Positions 8,857 to 18,233 are shown, counted from the first letter of the stretch. The stretch: 64,000 nucleotides of DNA from Bradyrhizobium sp. SRS-191 (GCF_024586915.1 NZ_JANBVS010000002.1:186001-250000), one strand, 5' to 3'. The notes: a model not told the origin generated them from the letters alone. Made by a program: numbers and translations.

Positions 8857-9165
8857 TCAGCGCTGGCAGGTGATGGCGACGTAGTCGCTGCAGCCGCCAT
8901 GAGCGCAGTTTCCGCCGGCTTTCGGCACCGATCCGGTGATTTCATCAGGGTCGACGCGGCGGTAGGAGGACGCCTGCGCAAAATCGCGTGATTGGCAATA
9001 GGAGCGCGCCGCCGAGGCGCCGCATCTGTCGCCCTTGGCCAGGCACTGGTCGACGCCATAGCCGTCGGCCTCGTTGGCGATGATGAAGATTCGGCTCTCG
9101 GCCGAGGCGGTCGTCGCGACGGCGAGGACAACACAGCAGGCGAGCAGGCCTGAGGAGAATCGCAT
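8857..9165 (-). CDS. Small secreted cysteine-rich protein
   Basis: 102 residues with a clear signal peptide (MRFSSGLLACCVVLAVATTASA). The mature part has six cysteines (DQCLAKGDRCG, SYCQS, NCAHGGCSDYVAITCQ), likely forming periplasmic disulfides. No enzyme motif is visible. It lies 150 bases downstream of the DUF2865 start, on the same strand, and may form a unit with it. I recognise it only as a conserved hypothetical type. Confidence 0.65.
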   Translation of the reverse strand: MRFSSGLLACCVVLAVATTASAESRIFIIANEADGYGVDQCLAKGDRCGASAARSYCQSRDFAQASSYRRVDPDEITGSVPKAGGNCAHGGCSDYVAITCQR

Positions 9166-9552
9166 GGTGCACCGGTGGATGTAGGAGACAACCCATGGTT
9201 AGGCCCAAAGGGTTAAAAATGATTAACCTTGAGGCAGGGCCGGAGCGTTTGAGCGGCGAAAACGGCCGTTTTGCGGCTCTTGACGGCAACACCCTGCTGG
9301 ATCATGGTGAAACCCATGAACGGTTTCCTCGCCATCTGCTGCATTTGCCGCGAGATTACGCGCTAGCGATTCGCTGGCTGAGGCCGTCTTTTCTCAACAG
9401 AGATGATCAGGACGCCCGGCCGGCAGGTCGGCAGCGTGTTTTTGGCCGTGGCCGCCCGCATCCGGGCCGTCATCTGGCGAGGATACCCGTTGCGTCTCGC
9501 CCAGTGAGACGCGGGCACAGGCATTCGGGACTGAGGCATTCGGGGACTGACC
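9166..9552. other. Intergenic region upstream of cysS
   Basis: About 390 bases between divergent genes. It contains a short dyad GGTTAA-N6-TTAACC near 9211, the hairpin listed separately at 9492-9512, and an imperfect 15-bp direct repeat (AGGCATTCGGGACTG at 9519-9533 and again from 9534 with one extra G) ending just before the cysS start. No protein or RNA gene is recognised. Confidence 0.5.
9492..9512 (+). promoter_or_regulatory. Leader hairpin ahead of cysS
   Basis: GCGTCTC (9492-9498) and GAGACGC (9506-9512) are perfect 7-bp arms around a 7-base loop. CCC and GGG flanks could extend the stem across a bulge. It lies 41 bases before the cysS ATG. No U-run follows, so it is not a standard terminator. 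It could be a leader structure or a protein-binding dyad. Confidence 0.35.
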
Positions 9553-10962
9553 ATGGACTTGCGTTTGTACGACACCGCGTCGCGGGAGAAGCGCCCCTTC
9601 GTGCCGCTCGATCCCAACAATGTCCGCATGTATGTCTGCGGACCGACGGTCTACGACTTCGCCCATATCGGCAACGCGCGCCCGGTGATCGTCTTCGACG
9701 TGCTGTTCCGGCTGCTGCGCCACGTCTACGGCGCCGAGCATGTGACCTATGTCCGCAACATCACGGACGTGGACGACAAGATCAACGCGCGGGCGGCGCG
9801 TGATTTTCCAGGTCTGCCGCTGAACGAGGCGATCCGGAAGGTCACCGAGGTCACGGCCAATCAGTTCCACAGCGACACGGCGGCGCTGGGCAGCCTGCCG
9901 CCGACCTTCGAGCCGCGCGCCACCGATTTCGTGCTGCCGCGTCCCGACGGCAAGGCGGACATGGTGTCGCTGATCAAGCAACTGATCGCGCGCGGCCACG
10001 CCTATGAGGCCGGAGGCGAGGTGCTGTTCGATACCCAGTCGATGCCGGACTATGGCGCGCTGTCGGGCCGCAAGCTCGACGAGCAGCTTGCCGGCGCCCG
10101 CGTGGCGGTCGATGCGCACAAGAAGAACCCGGCCGACTTCGTGCTGTGGAAGCAATCGTCGGCCGACGAGCCGGGATGGGATAGCCCATGGGGCCGCGGC
10201 CGCCCGGGCTGGCACATCGAGTGCTCGGCGATGAGCGCGGCCTATCTCGGCGATGTCTTCGACATCCATGGCGGCGGGCTCGACCTGATCTTCCCGCATC
10301 ATGAGAACGAGATCGCGCAGTCGCGCTGCGCCCACGGCACGTCGGTCATGGCGAACTACTGGCTGCACAACGAGTTCGTGCAGGTCGAGGGCGCGAAGAT
10401 GTCGAAGAGCCTCGGCAACTTCGTCACCATCCGTGACCTGCTGGCCGACTGGCCGGGCGAGGTGCTGCGGCTGAACATGCTCAAGATGCACTACCGCTCG
10501 CCGGCCGATTGGACGGTCAAGAACCTGGAGGAGAGCGCGAAGACGCTCGACGACTGGTATCGCGTCGCCGCCGATGCGCCGGGCGACCAGCCGGAGCCCG
10601 CGATCATCGCTGCGCTGCTCGACGACATCAACACGCCGTTGATGATCGCCGAACTGCACGCGTTGCGCGCACGGGCAGTATCCGGAGGGGAGGCGGAACG
10701 AGCGGCATTTGCCGGCTCGCTGCGCTACTTCGGTTTCCTGTCCCAAACCGCGGCGCAATGGGAGGCCCGCAAGCAGCAGGCCAAGGGCGTCGATGCCGCC
10801 AAGGTGGACGGGCTGATCGCCGAGCGCACCGCGGCCCGCGCGCGCAAGGACTTCAAGGAGTCCGACCGTCTCCGCGACGAGCTCGCGGCCATGGGCGTCG
10901 TGCTGAAGGACGGCAAGGGCGCCGACGGCAAGCCGGTCACGACCTGGGAGATCGCGCGATGA
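9553..10962 (+). CDS. cysS: Cysteinyl-tRNA synthetase
   Basis: 469 residues, normal for the class I enzyme that charges tRNA-Cys. The signature HIGH loop is HIGN at 38-41, preceded by the zinc Cys29 (YVCGPTVYD). The other zinc ligands fall in HIECSAMS (about 222-229) and HHENEIAQS (about 255). KMSKS lies near residue 281 ([12 protein letters not shown]). The C-terminal anticodon-binding region is present through [28 protein letters not shown]. The ATG is 4 bases past the direct repeat described for the leader. The stop overlaps the next small ORF (ATGA). Confidence 0.96.
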   Translation: MDLRLYDTASREKRPFVPLDPNNVRMYVCGPTVYDFAHIGNARPVIVFDVLFRLLRHVYGAEHVTYVRNITDVDDKINARAARDFPGLPLNEAIRKVTEVTANQFHSDTAALGSLPPTFEPRATDFVLPRPDGKADMVSLIKQLIARGHAYEAGGEVLFDTQSMPDYGALSGRKLDEQLAGARVAVDAHKKNPADFVLWKQSSADEPGWDSPWGRGRPGWHIECSAMSAAYLGDVFDIHGGGLDLIFPHHENEIAQSRCAHGTSVMANYWLHNEFVQVEGAKMSKSLGNFVTIRDLLADWPGEVLRLNMLKMHYRSPADWTVKNLEESAKTLDDWYRVAADAPGDQPEPAIIAALLDDINTPLMIAELHALRARAVSGGEAERAAFAGSLRYFGFLSQTAAQWEARKQQAKGVDAAKVDGLIAERTAARARKDFKESDRLRDELAAMGVVLKDGKGADGKPVTTWEIAR

Positions 10963-11072
10963 AGAAGCCCGACACGCCGTTTCCGCGGCACTGGCTGTAC
11001 TACATCGTGATCAAGCTCGCGGTGATCGCCGGCGCTGTCGCGATCGTCACGAAGCTCTATGGGATCTGGTGA
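10959..11072 (+). CDS. 37-residue single-pass membrane protein
   Basis: The ATG at 10959 overlaps the cysS stop in the ATGA arrangement. The product is basic at the start ([12 protein letters not shown]), then has one transmembrane helix ([24 protein letters not shown]). Position between cysS and the acetyltransferase gene, with overlapping stop and start, suggests translational coupling. Too short for family assignment. The clean charge and hydrophobic layout and the overlap support a real gene. Confidence 0.55.
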   Translation: MKKPDTPFPRHWLYYIVIKLAVIAGAVAIVTKLYGIW

Positions 11073-11076
11073 GGAT

Positions 11077-11577
11077 ATGGGACAGTCACTGCCGAAGGCC
11101 GCGCTGCGGCCGTTTCTCCCGACCGATACGCCAGTCCTGGCCGCGATTTTCGCTGCGAGCATTCAGCAGCTCACCGGAGACGACTATAGCGAGGAGCAGC
11201 AGGAGGCCTGGGCCGCCGCGGCCGATGACGAAGCGAGCTTCGGCAAGAAGCTGGCGTCCACGCTGACCTTGATCGCAACCTTGCAGGGCTCGCCGGTGGG
11301 CTTTGCCTCGCTGAAGGGCAATGATCACATCGACATGCTCTACGTGCATCCGAGCGTCGCCGGGCAGGGCGTCGGCGCGATGCTGTGCGATGCGCTGGAG
11401 AAGCTTGCCGGCGCGCGCGGCACCACGGGGCTCGTGGTCGACGCCAGCGACACCGCGGTGGATTTCTTCAGGAAGCGCGGCTACGTCGCGCAGCAGCGCA
11501 ACAGCGTCTCGATCAATGGCGAATGGCTCGCCAACACCACGATGAAGAAGCCGCTCGGGGCGGGAGCGCAGGCATGA
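11077..11577 (+). CDS. GNAT-family N-acetyltransferase
   Basis: 166 residues from the ATG at 11077, which has GAGG just upstream; an ATG at 11059 overlaps the small membrane ORF and lacks a ribosome site. The acetyl-CoA loop is seen as VHPSVAGQGVGAMLCDALEKLA (Q/R-x-x-G-x-G/A type), preceded by the beta-4 stretch HIDMLY. The C-terminal VDASDTAVDFFRKRGYV matches the usual GNAT beta-5/alpha-4 region. It resembles the YafP/putative acetyltransferase group; the substrate is unknown. Its stop overlaps the citramalate synthase start. Confidence 0.85.
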   Translation: MGQSLPKAALRPFLPTDTPVLAAIFAASIQQLTGDDYSEEQQEAWAAAADDEASFGKKLASTLTLIATLQGSPVGFASLKGNDHIDMLYVHPSVAGQGVGAMLCDALEKLAGARGTTGLVVDASDTAVDFFRKRGYVAQQRNSVSINGEWLANTTMKKPLGAGAQA

Positions 11578-13172
11578 GCAGGGAACGGCTTTATCTGTTC
11601 GACACCACCCTGCGCGACGGCGCGCAGACCAATGGCGTCGACTTCACGTTGGCGGATAAGCAGGTGATCGCGCGGCTGCTCGACGATCTCGGCATCGACT
11701 ACGTCGAAGGCGGCTATCCCGGCGCCAACCCGCTGGATACGGAGTTCTTCGCGCACAAACCCAAGCTCGGCCATGCCCGCTTCACCGCCTTCGGCATGAC
11801 GCGCCGCGCCGGGCGTTCCGTCTCCAACGATCCCGGCGTCGCGGCGCTGCTGGAGGCCAAGGCGGACGCGATCTGCTTCGTCGCCAAATCCTCGGCCTAT
11901 CAGGTGCGCGTCGCGCTCGAGACCACCAACGAGGAGAATCTCGCCTCGATCCGTGACAGCGTGACGGCGGCCAAGGCGGCCGGGCGTGAGGTCATGCTCG
12001 ATTGCGAGCATTTCTTCGACGGCTACAAGGAGAATGCCGAGTTCGCGCTCGCCTGCGCCCGCACCGCCTACGAGGCCGGCGCGCGCTGGGTCGTGCTGTG
12101 CGACACCAATGGCGGCACCATGCCGCACGAAATCGAGGCGATCGTAGGCCAAGTCCTCAACCACGTGCCCGGCGATCACCTCGGCATCCACGCCCACAAC
12201 GACACCGAGCAGGCGGTGGCGAATTCGCTGGCCGCCGTGCGTGCCGGCGTGCGGCAGATCCAGGGCACATTGAACGGGCTCGGCGAGCGTTGCGGCAATG
12301 CCAACCTGTGCTCGCTGATTCCGACGCTCAAGCTGAAGTCGGAGTTTTCGGACCGCTTCGAGATCGGCGTCTCGGATCAGCAGCTCGGCAGCCTGATGAA
12401 GGTGTCGCGCACGCTCGACGACATGCTGAACCGCGCGCCGAACCGGCATGCGCCTTATGTCGGCGAGAGCGCCTTCGTCACCAAGACCGGCATCCATGCC
12501 TCGGCCGTGCTGAAGGATCCGCACACCTATGAGCACGTGCTGCCCGAGAGCGTCGGCAATCATCGCAAGGTGCTGGTCTCCGACCAGGCCGGCCGCTCCA
12601 ATGTCATCGCGGCGCTGGAGCGCGGCGGCATTCCGTTCAGCAAGTCCGATCCGAAGCTGACGCGGCTGGTCGAGGAGCTCAAGGAGCGCGAGGCGCTCGG
12701 CTACGCCTATGAGTCCGCCAATGCCTCGTTCGAGCTGCTGGCGCGGCGCACGCTCGGCTCGGTGCCGGAGTATTTCCGGGTCGAGCAGTTCGACGTCAAT
12801 GTCGAGCAGCGCTACAACGCGCTCGGCGAGCGCGTCACGGTGGCGCTGGCCGTGGTCAAGGTCGACGTCGCCGGCGAGCGTCTGATCTCGGCGGCCGAAG
12901 GCAACGGCCCCGTCAACGCGCTCGACGTCGCGCTGCGCAAGGATCTCGGCAAGTACCAGGGCTTCATCGACGGCCTCAAGCTGATCGACTACCGCGTCCG
13001 CATCCTCAACGGCGGCACCGAGGCGGTGACGCGCGTGCTGATCGAGAGCGAGGACGAAACCGGCGAGCGCTGGACCACGGTCGGCGTCTCGCCGAACATC
13101 ATCGATGCGTCGTTCCAGGCGCTGATGGATTCGGTGTTCTACAAGCTGGTGAAGTCGGGCGCGGCGGGATGA
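11574..13172 (+). CDS. cimA: Citramalate synthase (CimA type)
   Basis: 532 residues, length and layout of the (R)-citramalate synthases related to isopropylmalate and homocitrate synthases. They condense pyruvate with acetyl-CoA on a threonine-independent route to 2-oxobutyrate and isoleucine. The HMGL-like barrel starts with DTTLRDGAQTNGVDF (10-24). The metal ligands include HAHND near 205-209. GTLNGLGERCGNANL is the C-terminal barrel motif. The LeuA-type regulatory dimer domain is present from about 390 to the end. The ATG at 11574 overlaps the preceding stop. Frame upstream of it lies inside the GNAT gene and is not coding. Homocitrate or 2-isopropylmalate specificity cannot be fully excluded from motifs. 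Confidence 0.88.
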   Translation: MSRERLYLFDTTLRDGAQTNGVDFTLADKQVIARLLDDLGIDYVEGGYPGANPLDTEFFAHKPKLGHARFTAFGMTRRAGRSVSNDPGVAALLEAKADAICFVAKSSAYQVRVALETTNEENLASIRDSVTAAKAAGREVMLDCEHFFDGYKENAEFALACARTAYEAGARWVVLCDTNGGTMPHEIEAIVGQVLNHVPGDHLGIHAHNDTEQAVANSLAAVRAGVRQIQGTLNGLGERCGNANLCSLIPTLKLKSEFSDRFEIGVSDQQLGSLMKVSRTLDDMLNRAPNRHAPYVGESAFVTKTGIHASAVLKDPHTYEHVLPESVGNHRKVLVSDQAGRSNVIAALERGGIPFSKSDPKLTRLVEELKEREALGYAYESANASFELLARRTLGSVPEYFRVEQFDVNVEQRYNALGERVTVALAVVKVDVAGERLISAAEGNGPVNALDVALRKDLGKYQGFIDGLKLIDYRVRILNGGTEAVTRVLIESEDETGERWTTVGVSPNIIDASFQALMDSVFYKLVKSGAAG

Positions 13173-13182
13173 GTTAGGGGAC

Positions 13183-13264
13183 CGTCATTGCGAGCGAAAC
13201 GACGCAATCCAGGGCCGAGTGCGCGACTCTGGATTGCTTGGTCGCTTCGCTCCTCGCAATGACG
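13183..13264. repeat. REP-like long palindromic repeat
   Basis: The outer arms CGTCATTGCGAG (13183-13194) and CTCGCAATGACG (13253-13264) are exact inverses. Inner arms (GCAATCCAG / CTGGATTGC) continue the pairing with a few mismatches, giving an 82-base foldback. This sequence type is a dispersed intergenic repeat in bradyrhizobial genomes (recalled, not searched). It sits between cimA and the glyoxalase gene and could act as a transcript-end hairpin. No second copy was found in this window. Confidence 0.8.
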
Positions 13265-13288
13265 GAGGAGAGAAAGCGGGGACGAAGC

Positions 13289-13666
13289 ATGATCGACCAC
13301 ATCTCCGTCGGCGTCAGCGATCTCGCGCGCAGCGCCCGCTTCTATGAGCTGGCCCTGGCGCCGCTCGGCCTCGCCAGGCTGATCGAGCGGCCGGCGACTA
13401 TCGGCTTCGGCAAGGCCTATCCGGAGTTCTGGATCAATCTGCGCGCCGGCATGGCGCGCGTGCCGGCCGACACCGGCTCGCATCTATGCTTCCGCGCCAG
13501 GAGCACGGCCGACGTGGACGCGTTTCACGCCGCGGCGGTTGAGGCGGGCGGCGTCTCGGATGGCGCGCCGGGGCTGCGGCCGCACGATCGCGTGCGCTAT
13601 TATGCGGCCTTCGTGCTCGATCCCGACGGCAACCGGATCGAGGCGGTGACGTTTCCGAGCGAGTAG
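13289..13666 (+). CDS. VOC/glyoxalase-fold protein
   Basis: 125 residues from the ATG at 13289. The frame extends back through the palindromic repeat, which is not part of the protein. Vicinal-oxygen-chelate features are HISVGVSDLARSARFYELALAPLG at the start, SHLCFRA in the middle and YYAAFVLDPDGNRIEAV at the end, giving His4 and the late Glu as possible metal ligands. It resembles the small lactoylglutathione-lyase-like proteins of unknown substrate. Monocistronic, convergent with the LOG-type gene 3 bases away. Confidence 0.85.
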   Translation: MIDHISVGVSDLARSARFYELALAPLGLARLIERPATIGFGKAYPEFWINLRAGMARVPADTGSHLCFRARSTADVDAFHAAAVEAGGVSDGAPGLRPHDRVRYYAAFVLDPDGNRIEAVTFPSE

Positions 13667-13669
13667 GGC

Positions 13670-14272
13670 TCAGAGGCGCTTCGCGATCTCCGGCGCCATC
13701 TGGGTCTCTTCCTTGGCGACGCGGGCGGCGGCTTCGCGAAGCCGCGGCAGGATGTCCTCGGCGCGGTCGGCTTTGAGCAGCTCGATCTGGAAGCCCGGGC
13801 GGATGAACTCGGTCTCGCGCATGTGGGCGAGAAGAGAAAAGAGCGGCTCCCAGAAGCCGTCGATGTTGGCCATCAGCACCGGCTTGGCGTGGCGGCCGAG
13901 CTGCTTCCAGGTCAGCTGCTCGACCAGCTCCTCGAGCGTGCCGACGCCGCCGGGCAGGGCCACGAACGCATCGGAGTGCTCGAACATCAGCCGCTTGCGC
14001 TCGTGCATATCGGGCGTGACGATGAGATCCTTGAGCGGCATCATGACTTCCTTCTTCACCAGGAAGTCGGGAATGATGCCGGTGACGTCGCCGCCATGGT
14101 CCAGCACGGACTTCGCGACCGCGCCCATCATGCCGATGGAGCCGCCGCCATAGACGAGGCGCACGCCGTTGTCGGCGAGCGACTTGCCGAGGGTCTTCGC
14201 CGATTCGATGAAGCTGGGATTGGTGCCCGGGCCGGAGCCGCAATAGACACAGACGGTGCGGATTTCAGTCAT
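13670..14272 (-). CDS. LOG-family protein (cytokinin riboside monophosphate phosphoribohydrolase type)
   Basis: 200 residues from the ATG at 14272 (MTEIRTVCVYCGSG). The fold and active-site motifs of the TIGR00730/LOG family are intact: GGGSIGMMG at 42-50 and PGGVGTLEE at 107-115. ERKRLMFEHSDAFVALPGG contains the conserved Arg and Lys pair. Members hydrolyse nucleoside 5'-monophosphates to base and ribose phosphate, and some release active cytokinins. In a plant-associated genus a role in cytokinin production is possible, but it could be general nucleotide salvage. Confidence 0.88.
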   Translation of the reverse strand: MTEIRTVCVYCGSGPGTNPSFIESAKTLGKSLADNGVRLVYGGGSIGMMGAVAKSVLDHGGDVTGIIPDFLVKKEVMMPLKDLIVTPDMHERKRLMFEHSDAFVALPGGVGTLEELVEQLTWKQLGRHAKPVLMANIDGFWEPLFSLLAHMRETEFIRPGFQIELLKADRAEDILPRLREAAARVAKEETQMAPEIAKRL

Positions 14273-14498
14273 GGGATGGGTGTGACACTGCAACTGAAAG
14301 GCGTCAAGACGAGGGCGGATGGGGTGGTTCGCGGAGTTCTACGGGCAATCCAATCGATCTGAATCAAGTTATGCAATTACTGCGCCGCCGCAACGGAATC
14401 CGTCGGCATGCGGGTGCACTTGGCGGTCGAACACTCTATATGGGGCAGATGATCCTGATTCATAACCGGCCAAGATCCCCACTGTTCCAGATCGCTTG

Positions 14499-16442
14499 AT
14501 GCCTCCTGATTCGTCTCCCCATCACGGCGCCGCCCAGCCGCAAGCGTCCCTCGAGCAGGGAACGCTCGCCGGTACCTTGCGGCATCTGTGGCCCTTCATC
14601 TGGCCGAGCGATCGCGCTGACCTGAAGATGCGCGTCCTATGGTCGGTGGTGCTGCTGCTGGCCGCCAAGGTCGCGACCCTGGTGCTGCCCTTCACGTTCA
14701 AATGGGCCACCGATGCCCTGACCGGGGCCAACACCGCGCCGATCAAGTCGGACGACTGGGCGTTCTGGCTGGTGGCCTCGCCGATCGTGATGACGGCGAG
14801 CTATGGCGCGATGCGCGTGCTGATGGCGGTGCTGACGCAATGGCGCGACGGGATCTTCGCCCGCGTCGCCATGCATGCGGTGCGCAAGCTCGCGACCATT
14901 ACCTTCGTCCACATGCACGAGCTGTCGCTGCGCTTTCACCTGGAGCGCAAGACCGGCGGCCTCACGCGCGTGCTCGAGCGCGGCCGCAACGCCATCGAGA
15001 CGATCGTGCGCATGGTGATCCTGCAGCTGATCCCGACCATCGTCGAGGTGTCGCTGCTGACCGCCGTGCTGCTGTGGCAGTTCGACTGGCGCTACGTGCT
15101 GGTCACGCTGACCATGGTCGCGGCCTATCTCTATTACACCTACATCGCGACCGAGTGGCGGATCGAGATCCGCCGCCGCATGAACGATTCCGATACCGAC
15201 GCCAACACCAAGGCGATCGATTCGCTGCTCAACTACGAGACGGTGAAGTATTTCGGCGCCGAGGCGCGCGAGGCCGAGCGCTACGACCGCTCGATGGAGC
15301 GCTATGAGCGCGCCAGCGTGAAGACCTATACCTCGCTGGCGGTGCTGAACGCGGGGCAGGCGGTGATCTTCACCATCGGCCTGACCGTGGCGATGCTGAT
15401 GTGCGCCCAGGGCGTGCGCGAGGGGCGCAACACGGTCGGCGACTTCGTCATGATCAACAGCATGATGATCCAGCTCTACCAGCCGCTGAATTTCATGGGC
15501 ATGGTGTATCGCGAGATCAAGCAGGCGATCATCGACATCGAGATGATGTTCGGCGTGCTGACCAGGGATGCCGAGGTCAAGGACGCGCCGGGGGCCAAGC
15601 CGCTGGTCGTCACGTCGGGCGCTGTCCGCTTCGAGGACGTCCGCTTCGCCTACGAGCCGGAGCGGCCGATCCTGCAGGGGCTGAGCTTCGAGGTGCCGGC
15701 CGGCAAGACGGTCGCGATCGTCGGCCCCTCCGGCGCCGGCAAGTCGACCATCTCCAGGCTGCTGTTCCGGCTCTATGACGTGTCCGGCGGACGCATCCTG
15801 ATCGACGGGCAGGACATCCGCGACGTCACCCAGGTGTCGCTGCGGGCGCAGATCGGCATGGTGCCGCAGGATACCGTGCTGTTCAACGACACCATCCGCT
15901 ACAACATCCGCTACGGCCGGTGGGATGCTGCTGACGCCGAGGTGGAGGAGGCCGCGCGGCTGGCGCAGATCGATGGCCTGATCCGGATGGCGCCGAAGGG
16001 CTACGAGACCCAGGTGGGCGAGCGCGGCCTCAAGCTGTCGGGCGGCGAAAAGCAGCGTGTCGCGATCGCCCGCACGATCCTGAAGGGACCGCCGATCCTA
16101 GTGCTCGACGAGGCCACCTCGGCGCTCGACAGCCATACCGAGCACGAGATCCAGGAGGCGCTGGACGGCGTGTCGCGCAACCGCACCTCGCTGGTGATCG
16201 CGCACCGGCTGTCGACCATCGTCACGGCGGACGAGATCATCGTGCTCGACCGCGGCCGGATCGCCGAGCGAGGCACCCATGCGGACCTGTTGGCGCGGGG
16301 CGGACTCTATGCCGGCATGTGGAACCGGCAGCGCGAGGCCGAAGAGGCGCGCGAAAAGCTGGCGCAGATCGGCGACGAGGCCGCCGCGCCGAACCGCAAT
16401 CCGCCCGGGACAGCCGATTCGGTGGCCACCGCCGCCGAATGA
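14499..16442 (+). CDS. ABC exporter with fused membrane and ATPase domains, Atm1 type
   Basis: 647 residues from the ATG at 14499. It is a half-size exporter: a six-helix membrane domain (about 45-330) followed by the ATPase. Walker A GPSGAGKST is near 408-416, the signature LSGGEKQR near 513, Walker B ILVLDEATSALD near 533, and the H-loop IAHRLSTI near 567. The stretch NDSDTDANTKAIDSLLNYETVKYFGAEAREAERYD is characteristic of Atm1/HMT1/ABCB7-type exporters, which move glutathione-linked sulfur or metal conjugates. Hydrophilic ends are typical. Monocistronic, with a 227-base gap upstream. Confidence 0.88.
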   Translation: MPPDSSPHHGAAQPQASLEQGTLAGTLRHLWPFIWPSDRADLKMRVLWSVVLLLAAKVATLVLPFTFKWATDALTGANTAPIKSDDWAFWLVASPIVMTASYGAMRVLMAVLTQWRDGIFARVAMHAVRKLATITFVHMHELSLRFHLERKTGGLTRVLERGRNAIETIVRMVILQLIPTIVEVSLLTAVLLWQFDWRYVLVTLTMVAAYLYYTYIATEWRIEIRRRMNDSDTDANTKAIDSLLNYETVKYFGAEAREAERYDRSMERYERASVKTYTSLAVLNAGQAVIFTIGLTVAMLMCAQGVREGRNTVGDFVMINSMMIQLYQPLNFMGMVYREIKQAIIDIEMMFGVLTRDAEVKDAPGAKPLVVTSGAVRFEDVRFAYEPERPILQGLSFEVPAGKTVAIVGPSGAGKSTISRLLFRLYDVSGGRILIDGQDIRDVTQVSLRAQIGMVPQDTVLFNDTIRYNIRYGRWDAADAEVEEAARLAQIDGLIRMAPKGYETQVGERGLKLSGGEKQRVAIARTILKGPPILVLDEATSALDSHTEHEIQEALDGVSRNRTSLVIAHRLSTIVTADEIIVLDRGRIAERGTHADLLARGGLYAGMWNRQREAEEAREKLAQIGDEAAAPNRNPPGTADSVATAAE

Positions 16443-16562
16443 GCCCTTCGAACCGCCTTGATCCACAGTTAAGGAATCATTTTGACCTTCGCCGCGCAGC
16501 GACCTAGTCAAGGCGGCGGTCCGCTCTGAGGTCAGAGCGACGACATCTCAACGAAGCAGGCC

Positions 16563-17261
16563 ATGTCGATCAGCAATTCCATCCGTGCCCAGATCCCGCC
16601 GATCCATCCCGAGGGCTATCCGTTCATCGGCGCCTTCGCCCTGGTCAGCCTGATCCTGTTCTGGATCTTCACGCCGCTCGGCTGGATCGGCACCTTGCTC
16701 ACCGTCTGGTGCGCGCTGTTCTTCCGCGATCCGATCCGCGTGACGCCGCAGCGGGACGGGCTGGTGGTGTCGCCGGCCGACGGGCGCGTCTCCATGATCA
16801 CCCGCGCCTTGCCGCCGGCCGAACTCGGTCTGGGTGACCGGCCGCTGCTGCGGGTGTCGATCTTCATGAGCGTGTTCAACGTCCATGTGAACCGCAGTCC
16901 GGTGGCCGGCCGGATCGAGAAGATCTCCTATCGCCCCGGCGCCTTCCTCAATGCGGAGCTCGACAAGGCGAGCGAGGACAATGAGCGCAACTCGCTGGCG
17001 ATCTCGACGCCGCACGGCAAGATCGGCGTGGTCCAGATCGCAGGCCTCGTCGCCCGCCGGATCGTGTCCTTCGTGCGCGAGGGCCAGACCCTCGGGGCAG
17101 GTGAGCGCTTCGGCCTGATCCGGTTTGGCTCGCGGCTCGACGTCTATTTTCCCGATGGCGTCGAGGTGCTGGTCTCCGAAGGGCAGACCGCAATCGCAGG
17201 AGAGACCATCCTGGCCGATTTCGACGTCGCCGTGCCTGGCCTGAGCTTCCGGAGCCAGTGA
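16563..17261 (+). CDS. psd: Phosphatidylserine decarboxylase
   Basis: 232 residues, the short soluble-type Psd of alphaproteobacteria. It makes phosphatidylethanolamine at the inner membrane. One N-terminal hydrophobic hairpin ([33 protein letters not shown]) anchors it. Core motifs are [29 protein letters not shown], and [11 protein letters not shown] near 188. The Gly-Ser bond in FGSR is the expected self-cleavage site that creates the pyruvoyl group. It is followed by pssA 87 bases later in the same direction, so the two steps of phosphatidylethanolamine synthesis are adjacent. Confidence 0.95.
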   Translation: MSISNSIRAQIPPIHPEGYPFIGAFALVSLILFWIFTPLGWIGTLLTVWCALFFRDPIRVTPQRDGLVVSPADGRVSMITRALPPAELGLGDRPLLRVSIFMSVFNVHVNRSPVAGRIEKISYRPGAFLNAELDKASEDNERNSLAISTPHGKIGVVQIAGLVARRIVSFVREGQTLGAGERFGLIRFGSRLDVYFPDGVEVLVSEGQTAIAGETILADFDVAVPGLSFRSQ

Positions 17262-17348
17262 ACCGCCGCCCGGTCGGTGTGACTCATTAACGGGACCTTG
17301 GGCCGCGTCGCGGCACAAGGTTTGGACCATCCACTTTGCGGTGTGATC

Positions 17349-18233
17349 ATGAGCTTCGATCCGACCTCTCCCGACCTGCGCCGTCGCCGCTTCCGCCCGA
17401 TCCCGGTGCGGCTGCTGGTGCCGAACATGATCACCTTGCTGGCGATCTGCGCCGGCCTGACCGCGATCCGGCTGTCGACCGAGGGCCGCATGGAGCTCGC
17501 GGTCGGCGCCATCGTCTTTGCCGCCTTCCTGGACGGCATCGACGGCCGCATCGCCCGCATGATCAAGGGGCAGTCGAAGTTCGGCGCTGAGCTCGACAGT
17601 CTCGCCGACTTCGTCAATTTCGGCGTCGCGCCCGGCCTGATCCTGTATTTCTGGCAGCTCCATGAGCTGCGTGACGGCGGCTGGATCGCCGCGATGATGT
17701 ACGCCATCAGCGGCGGGCTGCGGCTGGCGCGCTTCAATGCCAGCATCGACGATCCCAACAAGCCGCCCTTCGCCGCCAATTTCTTCACCGGCGTGCCGGC
17801 GCCGCTCGGCGCCATCACGGTGCTGCTGCCGGTCTATCTCGCCTTCCTCGACCTGCCCAGGCCGCCGGCGCTGGTGACGGCCCTCTACACGCTGCTGATC
17901 GCCTTCCTGATGGTGTCGCGGCTGCCGGTGTTCTCCGGCAAGACCACGCGGATGCGGGTGTCGCCGGAGCTCTTGCTGCCGGTGTTTGCCGCGGTGGTGT
18001 TCTTCGTCGCGCTGATCGTCGTCTATCCCTGGCACATCCTGTCGGCAGTCTCGATCCTGTACATGGTGAGTCTGCCGTTCGGCTGGCGGCTGTACCGCCG
18101 GCAGGCGGCACGGCATGCCGCCACGCTGGCCGCTGCCGCGGCAGCCCCGCAGGCGCCGTCACCCGCGGCCTCGACATTCACGCCGGCGGCCGCACCCGAC
18201 CAGGAGCAGCGGCCGCAGGAGCGGCTGCACTGA
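17349..18233 (+). CDS. pssA: CDP-diacylglycerol-serine O-phosphatidyltransferase
   Basis: 294 residues from the ATG at 17349 (MSFDPTSPDLRRRRF). It supplies phosphatidylserine to the neighbouring psd. The CDP-alcohol phosphotransferase motif DG-x2-(G)R-x-A-R-x8-G-x3-D-x3-D is present as DGIDGRIARMIKGQSKFGAELDSLAD, from about residue 62. About eight membrane helices follow. The tail is Ala/Pro-rich and poorly conserved. An upstream in-frame GTG/TTG extension to 17298 encodes no family sequence. Confidence 0.93.
   Translation: MSFDPTSPDLRRRRFRPIPVRLLVPNMITLLAICAGLTAIRLSTEGRMELAVGAIVFAAFLDGIDGRIARMIKGQSKFGAELDSLADFVNFGVAPGLILYFWQLHELRDGGWIAAMMYAISGGLRLARFNASIDDPNKPPFAANFFTGVPAPLGAITVLLPVYLAFLDLPRPPALVTALYTLLIAFLMVSRLPVFSGKTTRMRVSPELLLPVFAAVVFFVALIVVYPWHILSAVSILYMVSLPFGWRLYRRQAARHAATLAAAAAAPQAPSPAASTFTPAAAPDQEQRPQERLH

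Noticed and set aside
9195..9803. A rightward frame overlapping the start of cysS in another frame
   Set aside because: It overlaps the catalytic part of cysS and lacks any recognisable domain. The intergenic part shows no ribosome site.
14354..14367. An FNR/FixK-like site TCGAT-CTGA-ATCAA before the ABC exporter
   Set aside because: One core mismatch, and it lies about 130 bases from the start with no -10 found at the right distance. Chance is as likely.
16548..18116. A leftward frame of about 522 codons opposite psd and pssA
   Set aside because: Antisense shadow of two clear lipid genes.
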